From contig NZ_JBLTWO010000002.1 of NCBI RefSeq assembly GCF_049889055.1, forward strand, positions 620,001 to 684,000: DNA of 64,000 bases, in the 5' to 3' direction. How positions within the stretch are numbered: the stretch's first letter is position 1; each line of letters starts with the position of its first letter. This DNA is from Rhizorhabdus sp049889055 (lineage in GTDB: Bacteria > Pseudomonadota > Alphaproteobacteria > Sphingomonadales > Sphingomonadaceae). Shown here piece after piece: positions 47,717-56,910 of the stretch. The translations under genes were made by a program, and so were the position numbers. Under the pieces are notes generated by a model. The model ran no database searches, was not told where the DNA came from, and was given only the letters and a program-made list of their open reading frames with translations.

Positions 47717-49876
47717 GTGACCTTATTGTCCTCTGACGAGATTGCCGCTCTGGCCGAAGGCCGTCATGCCGACCCCTTTGCCGTGCTCGGCGTTCATAAA
47801 GCGGACCGAGGGCTCGTCGCGCGGATCTTCGCACCTGGCGCCGAGAAGGCAGAGGCGGCCGATCTCGAGGGGCGCCGGATCGGCAGCCTGACGATGCTCC
47901 ACCCCGCCGGGCTGTTCGAGGGGCGCCTGTCGATCCGCAAGCCCCGCCCGCTCCGCTACAGCCTGTCGGCGGGGGACGCGAGTTGGTCCATGACCGACCC
48001 CTATAGCTTCGGCCCCGTGCTAGGCCCGATGGACGATTATTATATCGCCGAAGGCTCGCACCTTCGTCTGTTCGATCGCATGGGGGCGCACCGGATCGAG
48101 CATGAAGGCGCGACCGGCATGCATTTCGCCGTCTGGGCGCCCAATGCGCGGCGCGTCTCGGTCGTCGGTCTGTTCAACGACTGGGACGGCCGTCGCCATG
48201 TCATGCGCCTGCGCCGGGACACCGGCATCTGGGAAATCTTCGTTCCCGACCTGGGCGAGGGTGAGCCCTATAAATTTGAGATCGTCGCCGCAGACGGCGA
48301 GCTTCTGCCGCTGAAGGCCGACCCCTTCGCCTTTCGCAGCGAGTTGCGGCCGGCCAATGCCTCGCTGACCGCCGCTCCGCTCACGCATCGCTGGGGCGAT
48401 CATGCACACCGCGACCATTGGCGGCGCGCCGATGCGCGGCGCCAGCCCATGTCGATCTACGAGGTTCACCTCGGGTCCTGGCAGCGCGCCGAGGATGGTG
48501 GCTTCCTTGACTGGGACCGCATCGCCGAGCGCCTGATCCCCTATGCGCTCGATATGGGTTTTACCCATATCGAGCTGCTGCCGATCAGCGAATATCCCTA
48601 TGATCCGAGCTGGGGCTATCAGACGACCGGCCTCTACGCGCCGACCGCCCGCTTCGGCCCGCCCGAGGGCTTCGCCCGCTTCGTCGACGGTGCCCACCGT
48701 GCCGGGCTCGGGATCATCCTCGACTGGGTGCCTGCGCATTTCCCGACCGACGCCCACGGCCTGGCCCGCTTCGACGGCACCGCGCTCTATGAGCATGCGG
48801 ACCCCCGCAAGGGCTTCCACCCCGACTGGAACACCGCGATCTACAATTTCGGCAGGCGTGAGGTGGCGGCTTTCCTCGTCAACAACGCGCTGTTCTGGGC
48901 AGAGAAATATCATATCGACGGGCTGCGCGTCGATGCGGTCGCCTCGATGCTCTACCTCGATTATTCGCGCAAGGACGGCGAATGGATCCCCAACGAGCAT
49001 GGCGGGCGTGAAAATCTGGAGGCGGTCGCCTTCCTCCAGGCGATGAACCGCGAACTCTACCGCCAGCATCCCGGCAGCTTCACCATAGCGGAGGAATCGA
49101 CCAGCTGGCCGAAGGTCTCGCACCCGGTCCATGAAGGCGGCCTGGGCTTCGGCTTCAAATGGAATATGGGCTTCATGCACGACACGCTGCGCTACATGGG
49201 GCGCGATCCGGTGCATCGCCGCCACCATCATGACGACATCACCTTCGGCCTGCTCTACGCGTTCGGCGAGAATTATGTCCTGCCGCTGAGCCATGACGAG
49301 GTCGTGCATGGCAAGGGATCGCTGCTGACCAAGATGGCCGGCGACGATTGGCAGAAATTCGCCAATCTCCGCGCCTATTACGCGCTGATGTGGGGTTATC
49401 CCGGCAAAAAGCTGCTGTTCATGGGACAGGAGTTCGCGCAGCGCGACGAGTGGAGCGAGGAGCATGCGCTCGACTGGCATCTGCTCGACGCCCCGGCCCA
49501 TGCCGGGGTCAAACTGCTCGTCCGCGACCTCAACCGACTCTATCGCGAGCACCCTGCCCTCCATGCCCGCGACTGCGAGCCGGAGGGCTTCGCCTGGCTT
49601 ATGGCCGACGATGCGGAGCGATCGGTCTTCGCCTGGCAGCGCCGCGCGCCCGGCGAGAAGCCGATCGTGCTGGTGTCCAACATGACGCCGGTGCCTCACC
49701 ACGCCTATCGCCTCCGCCTGCCGCATGGCGGGCGCTGGCGCGAGATCTTGAACAGCGACGCCGGCCTCTACGGTGGCGCCAATATCGGAAACCAGGGCTG
49801 TATCGATGCGGACGGCGACGGATGGGCGACGCTTGTCCTGCCTCCGCTCGCCACCCTGATGCTGGAGGGAGAATGA
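47717..49876 (+). CDS. glgB: 1,4-alpha-glucan branching enzyme
   Basis: Forms alpha-1,6 branches in glycogen. It has 719 residues: an N-terminal CBM48-like module pair (ADPFAVLGVHKADRG, then HFAVWAPNARRVSVVGLFNDW), the GH13 barrel with nucleophile Asp406 in LRVDAVASM and acid/base Glu459 in IAEEST, and LSHDEVVHGKGS. Translation begins with GTG at 47717. The 78-base gap after glgP contains a 14-base palindrome (47684-47697). The stop overlaps the glgC start (ATGATG). Confidence 0.97.
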   Translation: MTLLSSDEIAALAEGRHADPFAVLGVHKADRGLVARIFAPGAEKAEAADLEGRRIGSLTMLHPAGLFEGRLSIRKPRPLRYSLSAGDASWSMTDPYSFGPVLGPMDDYYIAEGSHLRLFDRMGAHRIEHEGATGMHFAVWAPNARRVSVVGLFNDWDGRRHVMRLRRDTGIWEIFVPDLGEGEPYKFEIVAADGELLPLKADPFAFRSELRPANASLTAAPLTHRWGDHAHRDHWRRADARRQPMSIYEVHLGSWQRAEDGGFLDWDRIAERLIPYALDMGFTHIELLPISEYPYDPSWGYQTTGLYAPTARFGPPEGFARFVDGAHRAGLGIILDWVPAHFPTDAHGLARFDGTALYEHADPRKGFHPDWNTAIYNFGRREVAAFLVNNALFWAEKYHIDGLRVDAVASMLYLDYSRKDGEWIPNEHGGRENLEAVAFLQAMNRELYRQHPGSFTIAEESTSWPKVSHPVHEGGLGFGFKWNMGFMHDTLRYMGRDPVHRRHHHDDITFGLLYAFGENYVLPLSHDEVVHGKGSLLTKMAGDDWQKFANLRAYYALMWGYPGKKLLFMGQEFAQRDEWSEEHALDWHLLDAPAHAGVKLLVRDLNRLYREHPALHARDCEPEGFAWLMADDAERSVFAWQRRAPGEKPIVLVSNMTPVPHHAYRLRLPHGGRWREILNSDAGLYGGANIGNQGCIDADGDGWATLVLPPLATLMLEGE

Positions 49877-51156
49877 TGGCCGGAAGCATTTCGAGAAGCG
49901 ATCGTCGCAGCCAGCCTCTCGCCCGCGACGCCATGGCCTATGTCCTTGCCGGAGGTCGCGGGAGCCGGCTTTATGAGCTGACCGACCGGCGCGCCAAGCC
50001 GGCCGTCTATTTCGGCGGCAAAGCGCGGATCATCGACTTCGCCCTGTCGAACGCGCTCAACTCGGGCATCCGCCGCATGGGAGTAGCGACCCAGTACAAG
50101 GCGCATTCGCTGATCCGCCATCTCCAGCGCGGCTGGAACTTCCTCCGCCCCGAGCGCAACGAGAGCTTCGACATCCTCCCGGCCAGCCAGCGCGTGTCGG
50201 AAACCCAATGGTATGAAGGCACTGCCGACGCGGTCTATCAGAACCTCGACATCATCGAGGCTTATGATCCCGAATATATGATCATCCTGGCCGGCGATCA
50301 TGTCTACAAGATGGACTATGAGCTGATGCTGCGGCAGCATGTCGATGCGGGCGCCGACGTGACGGTGGGCTGCCTCGAGGTGCCGCGTATGGAAGCGACC
50401 GGCTTCGGCGTGATGCAGGTCGACGCCAAAGGCCGCATCGTCCAGTTCGTCGAAAAGCCGAAGGACCCGCCGGCCATGCCCGGAAAGCCGGACACGGCGC
50501 TCGCCTCTATGGGCATCTACGTCTTCCGCACCAAGTTTCTCGCCGATCTGCTCCGCCGCGACGCGGCCGACGCGACGTCCAGCCATGATTTCGGCAAGGA
50601 CCTGATCCCCTATATCGTCAAGCACGGCAAGGCGGTCGCCCACCTCTTCTCACAGAGCTGCGTACGCGCGGAGAGCGAGCCCGAGGCCTATTGGCGCGAC
50701 GTCGGCACGATCGATGCCTATTGGGAAGCGAGCATCGATCTGACCGACGTGGTTCCCAAGCTCGACATCTACGAGCGTGACTGGCCGATCTGGAGCTATG
50801 CCGAGGTCATGCCGCCGGCCAAATTCGTCCACAATGAGGACGGCCGGCGCGGCGCCGCCACATCCTCGCTGATCGCCGGCGGATGCATCGTATCCGGCGC
50901 CTCGCTGCACCGCGCACTGCTTTTTTCCGGCGTGCGGGTGAACAGCTACTCTTCGATCACCGAGGCGGTGGTGATGCCAGATTGCTACATTGGGCGCGAA
51001 GCACGCCTGCACAAGGTCGTGCTCGATCAGGGCGTGCAGATCCCCAAGGGCCTGATCGTCGGTGAGGATCCGATCGCCGATGCGAAGCGCTTCCGGCGGA
51101 CCGAGAAGGGCGTTTGCCTGATCACCCAGGACATGATCGACCGGTTGGTGGTCTGA
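49876..51156 (+). CDS. glgC: Glucose-1-phosphate adenylyltransferase
   Basis: Makes ADP-glucose from ATP and glucose-1-phosphate, the controlled step of glycogen synthesis. It has 426 residues. The nucleotide-binding motif is AYVLAGGRGSRLYELT, with RAKPAVYFGGKARIIDFALSN for the allosteric and substrate region, WYEGTADAVYQN, IILAGDHVYKMDY and FVEKPKDPP; a left-handed beta helix forms the C-terminus. The GGAGGGAG site lies 4 bases before the ATG at 49876; an ATG at 49873 overlaps the previous stop and would add one residue. Confidence 0.97.
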   Translation: MAGSISRSDRRSQPLARDAMAYVLAGGRGSRLYELTDRRAKPAVYFGGKARIIDFALSNALNSGIRRMGVATQYKAHSLIRHLQRGWNFLRPERNESFDILPASQRVSETQWYEGTADAVYQNLDIIEAYDPEYMIILAGDHVYKMDYELMLRQHVDAGADVTVGCLEVPRMEATGFGVMQVDAKGRIVQFVEKPKDPPAMPGKPDTALASMGIYVFRTKFLADLLRRDAADATSSHDFGKDLIPYIVKHGKAVAHLFSQSCVRAESEPEAYWRDVGTIDAYWEASIDLTDVVPKLDIYERDWPIWSYAEVMPPAKFVHNEDGRRGAATSSLIAGGCIVSGASLHRALLFSGVRVNSYSSITEAVVMPDCYIGREARLHKVVLDQGVQIPKGLIVGEDPIADAKRFRRTEKGVCLITQDMIDRLVV

Positions 51157-51162
51157 CCGACC

Positions 51163-52626
51163 ATGTCGCTGCGCCTGCTGTCGGTCACGTCCGAACTTCA
51201 TCCGCTGATCAAGACCGGTGGGCTGGCCGACGTGGCCGGCGCCCTGCCGCTCGCGCTGGCCGCCCATGGCCTCGAGACCCGCTCGCTGCTACCCGCCTAC
51301 CCGCAGGTCCAGCGCGCGCTGGCCGGTGTCCGGCTGCGGTCCGTCCATAGCTACAAGACCCTGTTCGGTGGTCCAGCGCGGATAATGGCCGGGCAGCATG
51401 AGGGCCACGATCTGCTGCTGCTCGACTCCCCTACCTTGTTCGGCACCCGCGACGGCGGTCCCTATGCAGATATCGCCGGCCAGGACTGGAGCGACAATTG
51501 GCGACGCTTCGCGGCGCTGTCTGCCGTCGCCGCCGATGTCGCGACGGGCGCGATCAAGGGATGGAGCGCCGATGTCGTCCACGCGCATGACTGGCAGGCA
51601 GCGCTGAGCGCCGCCTATGTTCGCCATGGTCGGCGCCCCGAGCTCCCGGTCGTCGTGACGATCCACAACCTCGCCTTTCAGGGCCGCTTCGATGCCGGAA
51701 TCTTTCCCGAACTCGGGCTGCCGGCCGGAGCCTTCGCGGTCGATGGGGTCGAATATTATGGCGGGGTGGGTTTTCTGAAGGCCGGCCTGCAATATGCCGA
51801 TGCGGTAACCACGGTCAGCCCCAGCTATGCCGACGAAATCCGTACGACCGAGGGCGGCATGGGCCTCGACGGGCTGCTCCGCGCACGCGGCAACGCCGTG
51901 CTGGGGATCGTCAATGGCGTCGACACGCGGGAATGGGATCCGTCGAGCGATCCGGCCCTCGCCGCCTCCTATTCGCACCGCGCGCTGGGCGGCCGGACCG
52001 CCAACCGGCGCGCGCTCGAAAAGCGCTTCGGGCTAAAGCGCGGCCGCGGGCCGATCTTCGCGGTGATCAGCCGCCTGACCTGGCAGAAAGGCATCGACCT
52101 GATCCTCGACTCGCTCGATCATCTAGTCGCACTCGGCGGACGCCTGGTGGTGCTCGGATCGGGCGACGGCGCGATGGAGAATGCGTTGCTCGGCGCTGCC
52201 GCGCGGCATGCTGGCGCCATCGGCGTGGTTACCGGCTATGACGAGCCGCTCGCCCATCTGATGCAGGCGGGTGCCGATGCGATCCTGATCCCGTCGCGCT
52301 TCGAACCGTGCGGCCTGACCCAGCTCTACGGCCTGCGCTATGGCACGGTCCCCGTCGCCGCGCGGACGGGCGGGCTGGCCGATACGATCATCGACGCCAA
52401 CGACGCCGCGCTGAACGCCGGCTGTGCGACCGGCCTGCTCCACGAGCCCGGATCGGGTGACGCGCTGCGCCAGGCGATCACGCGCGCCACCAATCTCTAC
52501 GCCGCTCCCGCCATCTGGCAGGCGATCCGGCGGCAGGGCATGCGCGCCGACTGGGGATGGGAGCGCAGCAGCGCGCGCTACGCGGCGCTCTACACCGACC
52601 TCGTTGCGCAGGCCGCAACGCGATGA
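51163..52626 (+). CDS. glgA: Glycogen synthase
   Basis: Transfers glucose from ADP-glucose to the growing glucan (GT5). It has 487 residues. The N-terminal ADP-glucose motif KTGGL is at 17-21, HDWQAAL and HNLAFQGRF are in the first domain, and the C-terminal domain has SRLTWQKGIDLIL, SRFEPCGLTQLYGLRYGTVPVAARTGGL, in which the family Glu is seen. It starts 6 bases after glgC and its stop overlaps the glgX start (ATGA). Confidence 0.97.
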   Translation: MSLRLLSVTSELHPLIKTGGLADVAGALPLALAAHGLETRSLLPAYPQVQRALAGVRLRSVHSYKTLFGGPARIMAGQHEGHDLLLLDSPTLFGTRDGGPYADIAGQDWSDNWRRFAALSAVAADVATGAIKGWSADVVHAHDWQAALSAAYVRHGRRPELPVVVTIHNLAFQGRFDAGIFPELGLPAGAFAVDGVEYYGGVGFLKAGLQYADAVTTVSPSYADEIRTTEGGMGLDGLLRARGNAVLGIVNGVDTREWDPSSDPALAASYSHRALGGRTANRRALEKRFGLKRGRGPIFAVISRLTWQKGIDLILDSLDHLVALGGRLVVLGSGDGAMENALLGAAARHAGAIGVVTGYDEPLAHLMQAGADAILIPSRFEPCGLTQLYGLRYGTVPVAARTGGLADTIIDANDAALNAGCATGLLHEPGSGDALRQAITRATNLYAAPAIWQAIRRQGMRADWGWERSSARYAALYTDLVAQAATR

Positions 52627-54593
52627 TCGACGCGCCGCTCCACCGCTTCGGCGCTCTGCCGCAGGGCGACGGGGTTCGCTTCGCGCTGTGGACCGAGCGC
52701 GCGACCGCAGCCTGGCTCTGCCTGTTCGACGCGGCGGGCGATGTCGAGACCGATCGCATCGCGATGACGCGCGGCCCTGCCGACATATTCGAAACCTTCG
52801 TGCCCGGCCTCGCACCGGGCGCACGCTATGGCTTCCGCACCGACGGACCCTACGCCCCCTCGCAGGGCGACTGGTTCGACCCCGCCAAGTTGCTGATGGA
52901 TCCCTATGCGCGGGAGATCGACCGCCCCTATCGCTACGACCCTGACCTTGCCGCGCCACGCGATCAGGGCGCGGACAGCGCGCCGCTGATGCCCAAGGCG
53001 ATCGTCACCGATATTCCCACTGGAGATCGCCGGTCGCCGCCGCTCTTCCGGCCCGGCGGGCTGGTCTATGAGGTCAATGTCCGGGGCTTCACCAAGGTCC
53101 ATCCCGAGGTCGACCCGGCGCAGCGCGGAACGATCGCCGCGCTCGCCCACCCCGCGATCATCGCCCATCTCCAGCGGATCGGCGTCGACGTGATCGAACT
53201 GATGCCGATCACCGCCTGGATCGATGAGCGCCACCTGCCCCCGCTCGGCCTGACCAACAGCTGGGGCTACAACCCGGTCAGCTTCATGGCGCTCGATCCG
53301 CGCCTTGCTCCCGGCGGCCTGGTCGAACTGCGCGACACGGTTCGTACACTCCATGAGGCCGGGATCGGCGTGATCCTCGATGTCGTCTTCAACCATAGCG
53401 GGGAGAGCGATCGGCACGGCCCGACCCTGTCGCTGCGCGGGATCGACAACCGCGCCTATTTCCGCACTCTGCGGGACGAACCGGGATCGCTCGCCAATGA
53501 CAGCGGCTGCGGCAACACGCTCGCCTGCGATCACCCGGCGACCCGGCGGCTGATCCTCGACAGCCTGCGCCACTTCGTCGCGGCAGCGGGCGTCGACGGC
53601 TTCCGCTTCGACCTCGCCCCGATCCTCGGTCGCGTACCCGACGGGTTCGAGCCCGACGCCGCGCTGTTCCGGGCGATGCGGGGCGACCCGCTGCTGGCCG
53701 ACCGAGTCCTGATCGCGGAACCCTGGGACATCGGCCCCGGCGGTTATCAACTGGGCAATTTCTCCCCCGAGTTCCTCGAATGGAACGACCGCTATCGCGA
53801 CGATGTCCGCCGCTTCTGGCGCGGCGATCCCTATACCATCGGCGACCTCGCCACCCGCCTCGCCGGCTCTTCCGACATCTTCGCCCGGCCGGGGCGAACG
53901 CATACGCGCAGCGTCAACTTCATCGCCGCGCATGACGGCTTCACGCTGGCCGACCTCGTTGCCTTTCGCCACAAGCACAACGACGCCAATGGCGAGCAGA
54001 ATCGCGACGGCCATGACGACAATCTCAGCTGGAACAACGGTGTCGAGGGGCCATCGAGCGACCCGGCGGTGATCGACGCCCGCCGCCGCGATCTGCGCGC
54101 TTTGCTGGCGACGCTGTTCGCCTCGCGAGGAACGATCATGCTGACGGCGGGTGACGAGTTCGGGCGGACCCAGCAGGGCAACAACAATGCCTATGCGCAG
54201 GACAATGCGCTGAGCTGGCTCGACTGGGCGGATCGCGACACGGCACTCGAAGCGCATGTCGCCCGGCTCGCGCAGATCAGACGCGACCATCCGGCACTGT
54301 CCGATCCGCTGTTTGTAACCCCCGAGGATGTCGACTGGCTCGACTTCGGCGGACGTCCCTTCGAAGCGGGCAACTGGCACGATCCTGCGGCCGAACGGAT
54401 CGTCATGCTGGTCCAGTTGCCCGAGCAGCCGGCCCGCATCGCCGTGGCGATCAACCGCTCGGCCGATCCCGCGCCCGTTCAGATTCCCAGCAACGAGGGC
54501 CGGCGCTGGGTGCGGCTCGATGCCGATCTCGAACCGACCGCGCCCGTCGAGCCGCGCAGCGTCGCCTATTTCGCCGAAGAGGATATCGCATGA
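52623..54593 (+). CDS. glgX: Glycogen debranching enzyme
   Basis: Hydrolyses alpha-1,6 branches left after phosphorylase. It has 656 residues, GH13 subfamily 11: CBM48-like N-terminus (GVRFALWTERATAAWLCLFD), YEVNVRGFTKVHP, DVVFNHSGE, nucleophile Asp330 in GFRFDLAP, Glu366 in IAEPWDIGPGGYQLG and a third acidic residue in NFIAAHDGFTL. It is linked by 4-base overlaps to glgA and to the next gene. Confidence 0.96.
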   Translation: MIDAPLHRFGALPQGDGVRFALWTERATAAWLCLFDAAGDVETDRIAMTRGPADIFETFVPGLAPGARYGFRTDGPYAPSQGDWFDPAKLLMDPYAREIDRPYRYDPDLAAPRDQGADSAPLMPKAIVTDIPTGDRRSPPLFRPGGLVYEVNVRGFTKVHPEVDPAQRGTIAALAHPAIIAHLQRIGVDVIELMPITAWIDERHLPPLGLTNSWGYNPVSFMALDPRLAPGGLVELRDTVRTLHEAGIGVILDVVFNHSGESDRHGPTLSLRGIDNRAYFRTLRDEPGSLANDSGCGNTLACDHPATRRLILDSLRHFVAAAGVDGFRFDLAPILGRVPDGFEPDAALFRAMRGDPLLADRVLIAEPWDIGPGGYQLGNFSPEFLEWNDRYRDDVRRFWRGDPYTIGDLATRLAGSSDIFARPGRTHTRSVNFIAAHDGFTLADLVAFRHKHNDANGEQNRDGHDDNLSWNNGVEGPSSDPAVIDARRRDLRALLATLFASRGTIMLTAGDEFGRTQQGNNNAYAQDNALSWLDWADRDTALEAHVARLAQIRRDHPALSDPLFVTPEDVDWLDFGGRPFEAGNWHDPAAERIVMLVQLPEQPARIAVAINRSADPAPVQIPSNEGRRWVRLDADLEPTAPVEPRSVAYFAEEDIA

Positions 54594-56215
54594 CCGGCAG
54601 TGATCCCGACTGGTGGCGCGGCGCCGTCATCTATCAGGTCTATCCGCGCTCCTTTCAGGACAGCGACGGCGACGGCATCGGCGACCTCAAGGGCGTCACC
54701 GCCCGGCTCGACCATATCGCCTCGCTCGGCGTCGACGCGATCTGGGTGTCGCCCTTCTTCAAGTCGCCCATGGCCGACATGGGCTATGACGTGTCCGACT
54801 ATCGCGACGTCGATCCGATGTTCGGTACGCTCGCCGATTTCGACGCACTGCTCGCCGGAGCCCATGCGCGCGGCATGAAGGTGATCATCGATCAGGTGCT
54901 CAGCCACAGTTCGGACCAGCACGCCTGGTTCCGCGAGAGCCGCCGCGATCGCACCAACCCGAAGTCGGACTGGTATGTCTGGGCCGATCCGAAACCCGAC
55001 GGCACCGCTCCCAATAACTGGCTGTCGATCTTCGGCGGTCCCGCCTGGGAATGGGACGGGACGCGGATGCAATATTATATGCACAGCTTCCTGGCGTCGC
55101 AGCCCGACTTCAACTTCCACAATCCGGACGTCTGCGACGCGCTGCTCGACATCATGCGCTTCTGGCTCGACCGGGGCGTGGACGGCTTCCGTCTCGATGC
55201 CTGCAACCATTATTTTCACGATGCGGCACTACGCGACAATCCCCCTGCCCCGCGCGCGGCGGGCCATGACGTGCCCGACACCAACCCCTATGGCTTTCAG
55301 GAGCATCTCTACGACAAGACCCAGCCGCAGAACCTGCCCTTCCTTCAGCGTATCCGCGCGCTGCTCGACGAATATCCGGGCAGCGTGGCTGTAGGCGAGG
55401 TCGGCGACGGGGACCGCTCCCCCGCAACGGTCGGCCTCTACACCGGCGGAGGCGACAAGCTCCATTTCTGCTATACCTTCGACCTGTTCGGCAGCGACTT
55501 CGTCCCCGTCCTGTTCAGGACGACAGTCGAGAAATTCGACGAGGCGACGCGCGATGGATGGGTCTGCTGGGCCTTGTCCAACCATGACGTGCCCCGCCAC
55601 GCCACGCGCTTCGCGCGCAAGGGCGACGACCCGGCGCGCATCGCCCGGATGGCGCTCGCCATATTGATCGCGCTGCGCGGCGCCATCTGCCTCTATCAGG
55701 GCGAGGAACTGGCGCTGCCCGAGGCCGAGATCGCCTTCGAGGATCTGCGCGACCCCTATGGCATCCGCTTCTGGCCGGCGTTCAAGGGCCGCGACGGCTG
55801 CCGCACCCCGATACCGTGGACCGATGGTGAGAATGGCGGCTTCTCGAGCGGAAAGCCTTGGCTTCCCGTTCCAGCCGAACATCGGGCCCGGGCTGTTGCC
55901 GTGCAGGAAGCCGACCGCCGGTCGGTCTTGAATTATTACCGCGAAGCGCTCGCCTTCCGGCGCAACAGCCAGGCGCTGCAGCGCGGCGATCTGAGCTTCG
56001 TGGAGACGGACGACGATTTCCTCGCCTTCGTCCGTAGCCACGGCCGCGAACAGCTGCTTTGCCTGTATAATTTCAGCCGCGAGCCACGCGACTGGCCGCT
56101 GCCGCCCGAGTTCGTCACCGCCTTCGTCGAACGCAGCTCGGCTCCCGGCATCACGACCAACCGCAAGACGATCCGGATGCCCGCGCTGGGCTGGGCCTTC
56201 CTGCGGCGGCTATAG
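54590..56215 (+). CDS. GH13 alpha-glucosidase
   Basis: An oligo-alpha-glucosidase of 541 residues that frees glucose from malto-oligosaccharides. Motifs: WWRGAVIYQVYPRSFQDSDGDGIGDLKG (start of the barrel), nucleophile Asp203 in GFRLDACNH, acid/base Glu270 in AVGEVGDGD and Asp333 in SNHDVPRH. Such enzymes in alphaproteobacteria may prefer alpha-1,4 bonds, but linkage is not certain. It closes the glycogen operon with an ATGA overlap to glgX. There is no signal peptide, so it acts in the cytoplasm on limit dextrins. Confidence 0.93.
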   Translation: MTGSDPDWWRGAVIYQVYPRSFQDSDGDGIGDLKGVTARLDHIASLGVDAIWVSPFFKSPMADMGYDVSDYRDVDPMFGTLADFDALLAGAHARGMKVIIDQVLSHSSDQHAWFRESRRDRTNPKSDWYVWADPKPDGTAPNNWLSIFGGPAWEWDGTRMQYYMHSFLASQPDFNFHNPDVCDALLDIMRFWLDRGVDGFRLDACNHYFHDAALRDNPPAPRAAGHDVPDTNPYGFQEHLYDKTQPQNLPFLQRIRALLDEYPGSVAVGEVGDGDRSPATVGLYTGGGDKLHFCYTFDLFGSDFVPVLFRTTVEKFDEATRDGWVCWALSNHDVPRHATRFARKGDDPARIARMALAILIALRGAICLYQGEELALPEAEIAFEDLRDPYGIRFWPAFKGRDGCRTPIPWTDGENGGFSSGKPWLPVPAEHRARAVAVQEADRRSVLNYYREALAFRRNSQALQRGDLSFVETDDDFLAFVRSHGREQLLCLYNFSREPRDWPLPPEFVTAFVERSSAPGITTNRKTIRMPALGWAFLRRL

Positions 56216-56249
56216 GCGCTCGAAGAATAGCGTGCAGCCCGGCCGGTGG

Positions 56250-56717
56250 TCAGTCGTCGTGCCAGCCCTCGATCAACCACCCCGTCGCGGCGATCACCTC
56301 CGTCCGCGACACCGCGCGCACCGGTTGCAGGAACGTCCACAGATGTCCCTCGGGATCGATTGCCCGATAGAGGCGGTCGCCCTGAACCTGATCGGCCGGC
56401 GCCTCGACGATCCGCGCACCCGCCGCCGCCGCCCGCACATGATGCGCGTCGAGCCCTTCATCCAGCCTGATATAGAGCGACTGGGTATTGCGTCCGTCGG
56501 TCGACATCGGACTGGCGACCTCGTCACACCACTCTCCGTCGACGACAATCAGGCAATCGCCGAACCGCATCTCCGCATGGACGAGGCCGCCGGCCGCGTC
56601 GGTGACCATCATGCTCCGCCGGAAGCCGAAAGCCCGCTCCAGCCAGTCGAGCGCGGCGATGGGGTCGCGATAGAAGATACCGACGAAGGAGGAGGGGCGA
56701 CGGAAGGGATCATTCAT
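56250..56717 (-). CDS. VOC/PhnB-like glyoxalase-fold protein
   Basis: A 155-residue protein of the PhnB-like part of the VOC superfamily: SFVGIFYRDPIAALDWLERAFGF begins the first module, HAEMRFGDCLIVV ends it, and a C-terminal YRAIDPEGHLWTF is the typical PhnB/VOC ending. It converges on the glycogen operon and is divergent from the TonB receptor with 193 bases between. Function unknown. Confidence 0.84.
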   Translation of the reverse strand: MNDPFRRPSSFVGIFYRDPIAALDWLERAFGFRRSMMVTDAAGGLVHAEMRFGDCLIVVDGEWCDEVASPMSTDGRNTQSLYIRLDEGLDAHHVRAAAAGARIVEAPADQVQGDRLYRAIDPEGHLWTFLQPVRAVSRTEVIAATGWLIEGWHDD

Positions 56718-56851
56718 GAGGCAACATTATCCCCCAGGGAGGAAGTGCGGATGCTTACCCCAACAGTGCATGTGTTTTCACCCGGCCCCAACCCCTTAAC
56801 CCCCGATGAATGGTTGCACATTAAAGTTTTTCGCACCGCCGCATAATGGCT

Positions 56852-56864
56852 TGATATGATATCA
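56852..56864. promoter_or_regulatory. Palindromic operator candidate before the ZnuD-like receptor
   Basis: TGATATGATATCA is a perfect 6-bp inverted repeat with one central base, in an AT-rich island 47 bases before the ATG at 56911. Such AT-rich palindromes over a promoter fit Fur/Zur-family operators. I cannot confirm which regulator. Confidence 0.5.
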
Positions 56865-56910
56865 CCTCCACGCTACCCCGGCGCCATACAGGGTAAAGGG
56901 ATAGTATATC

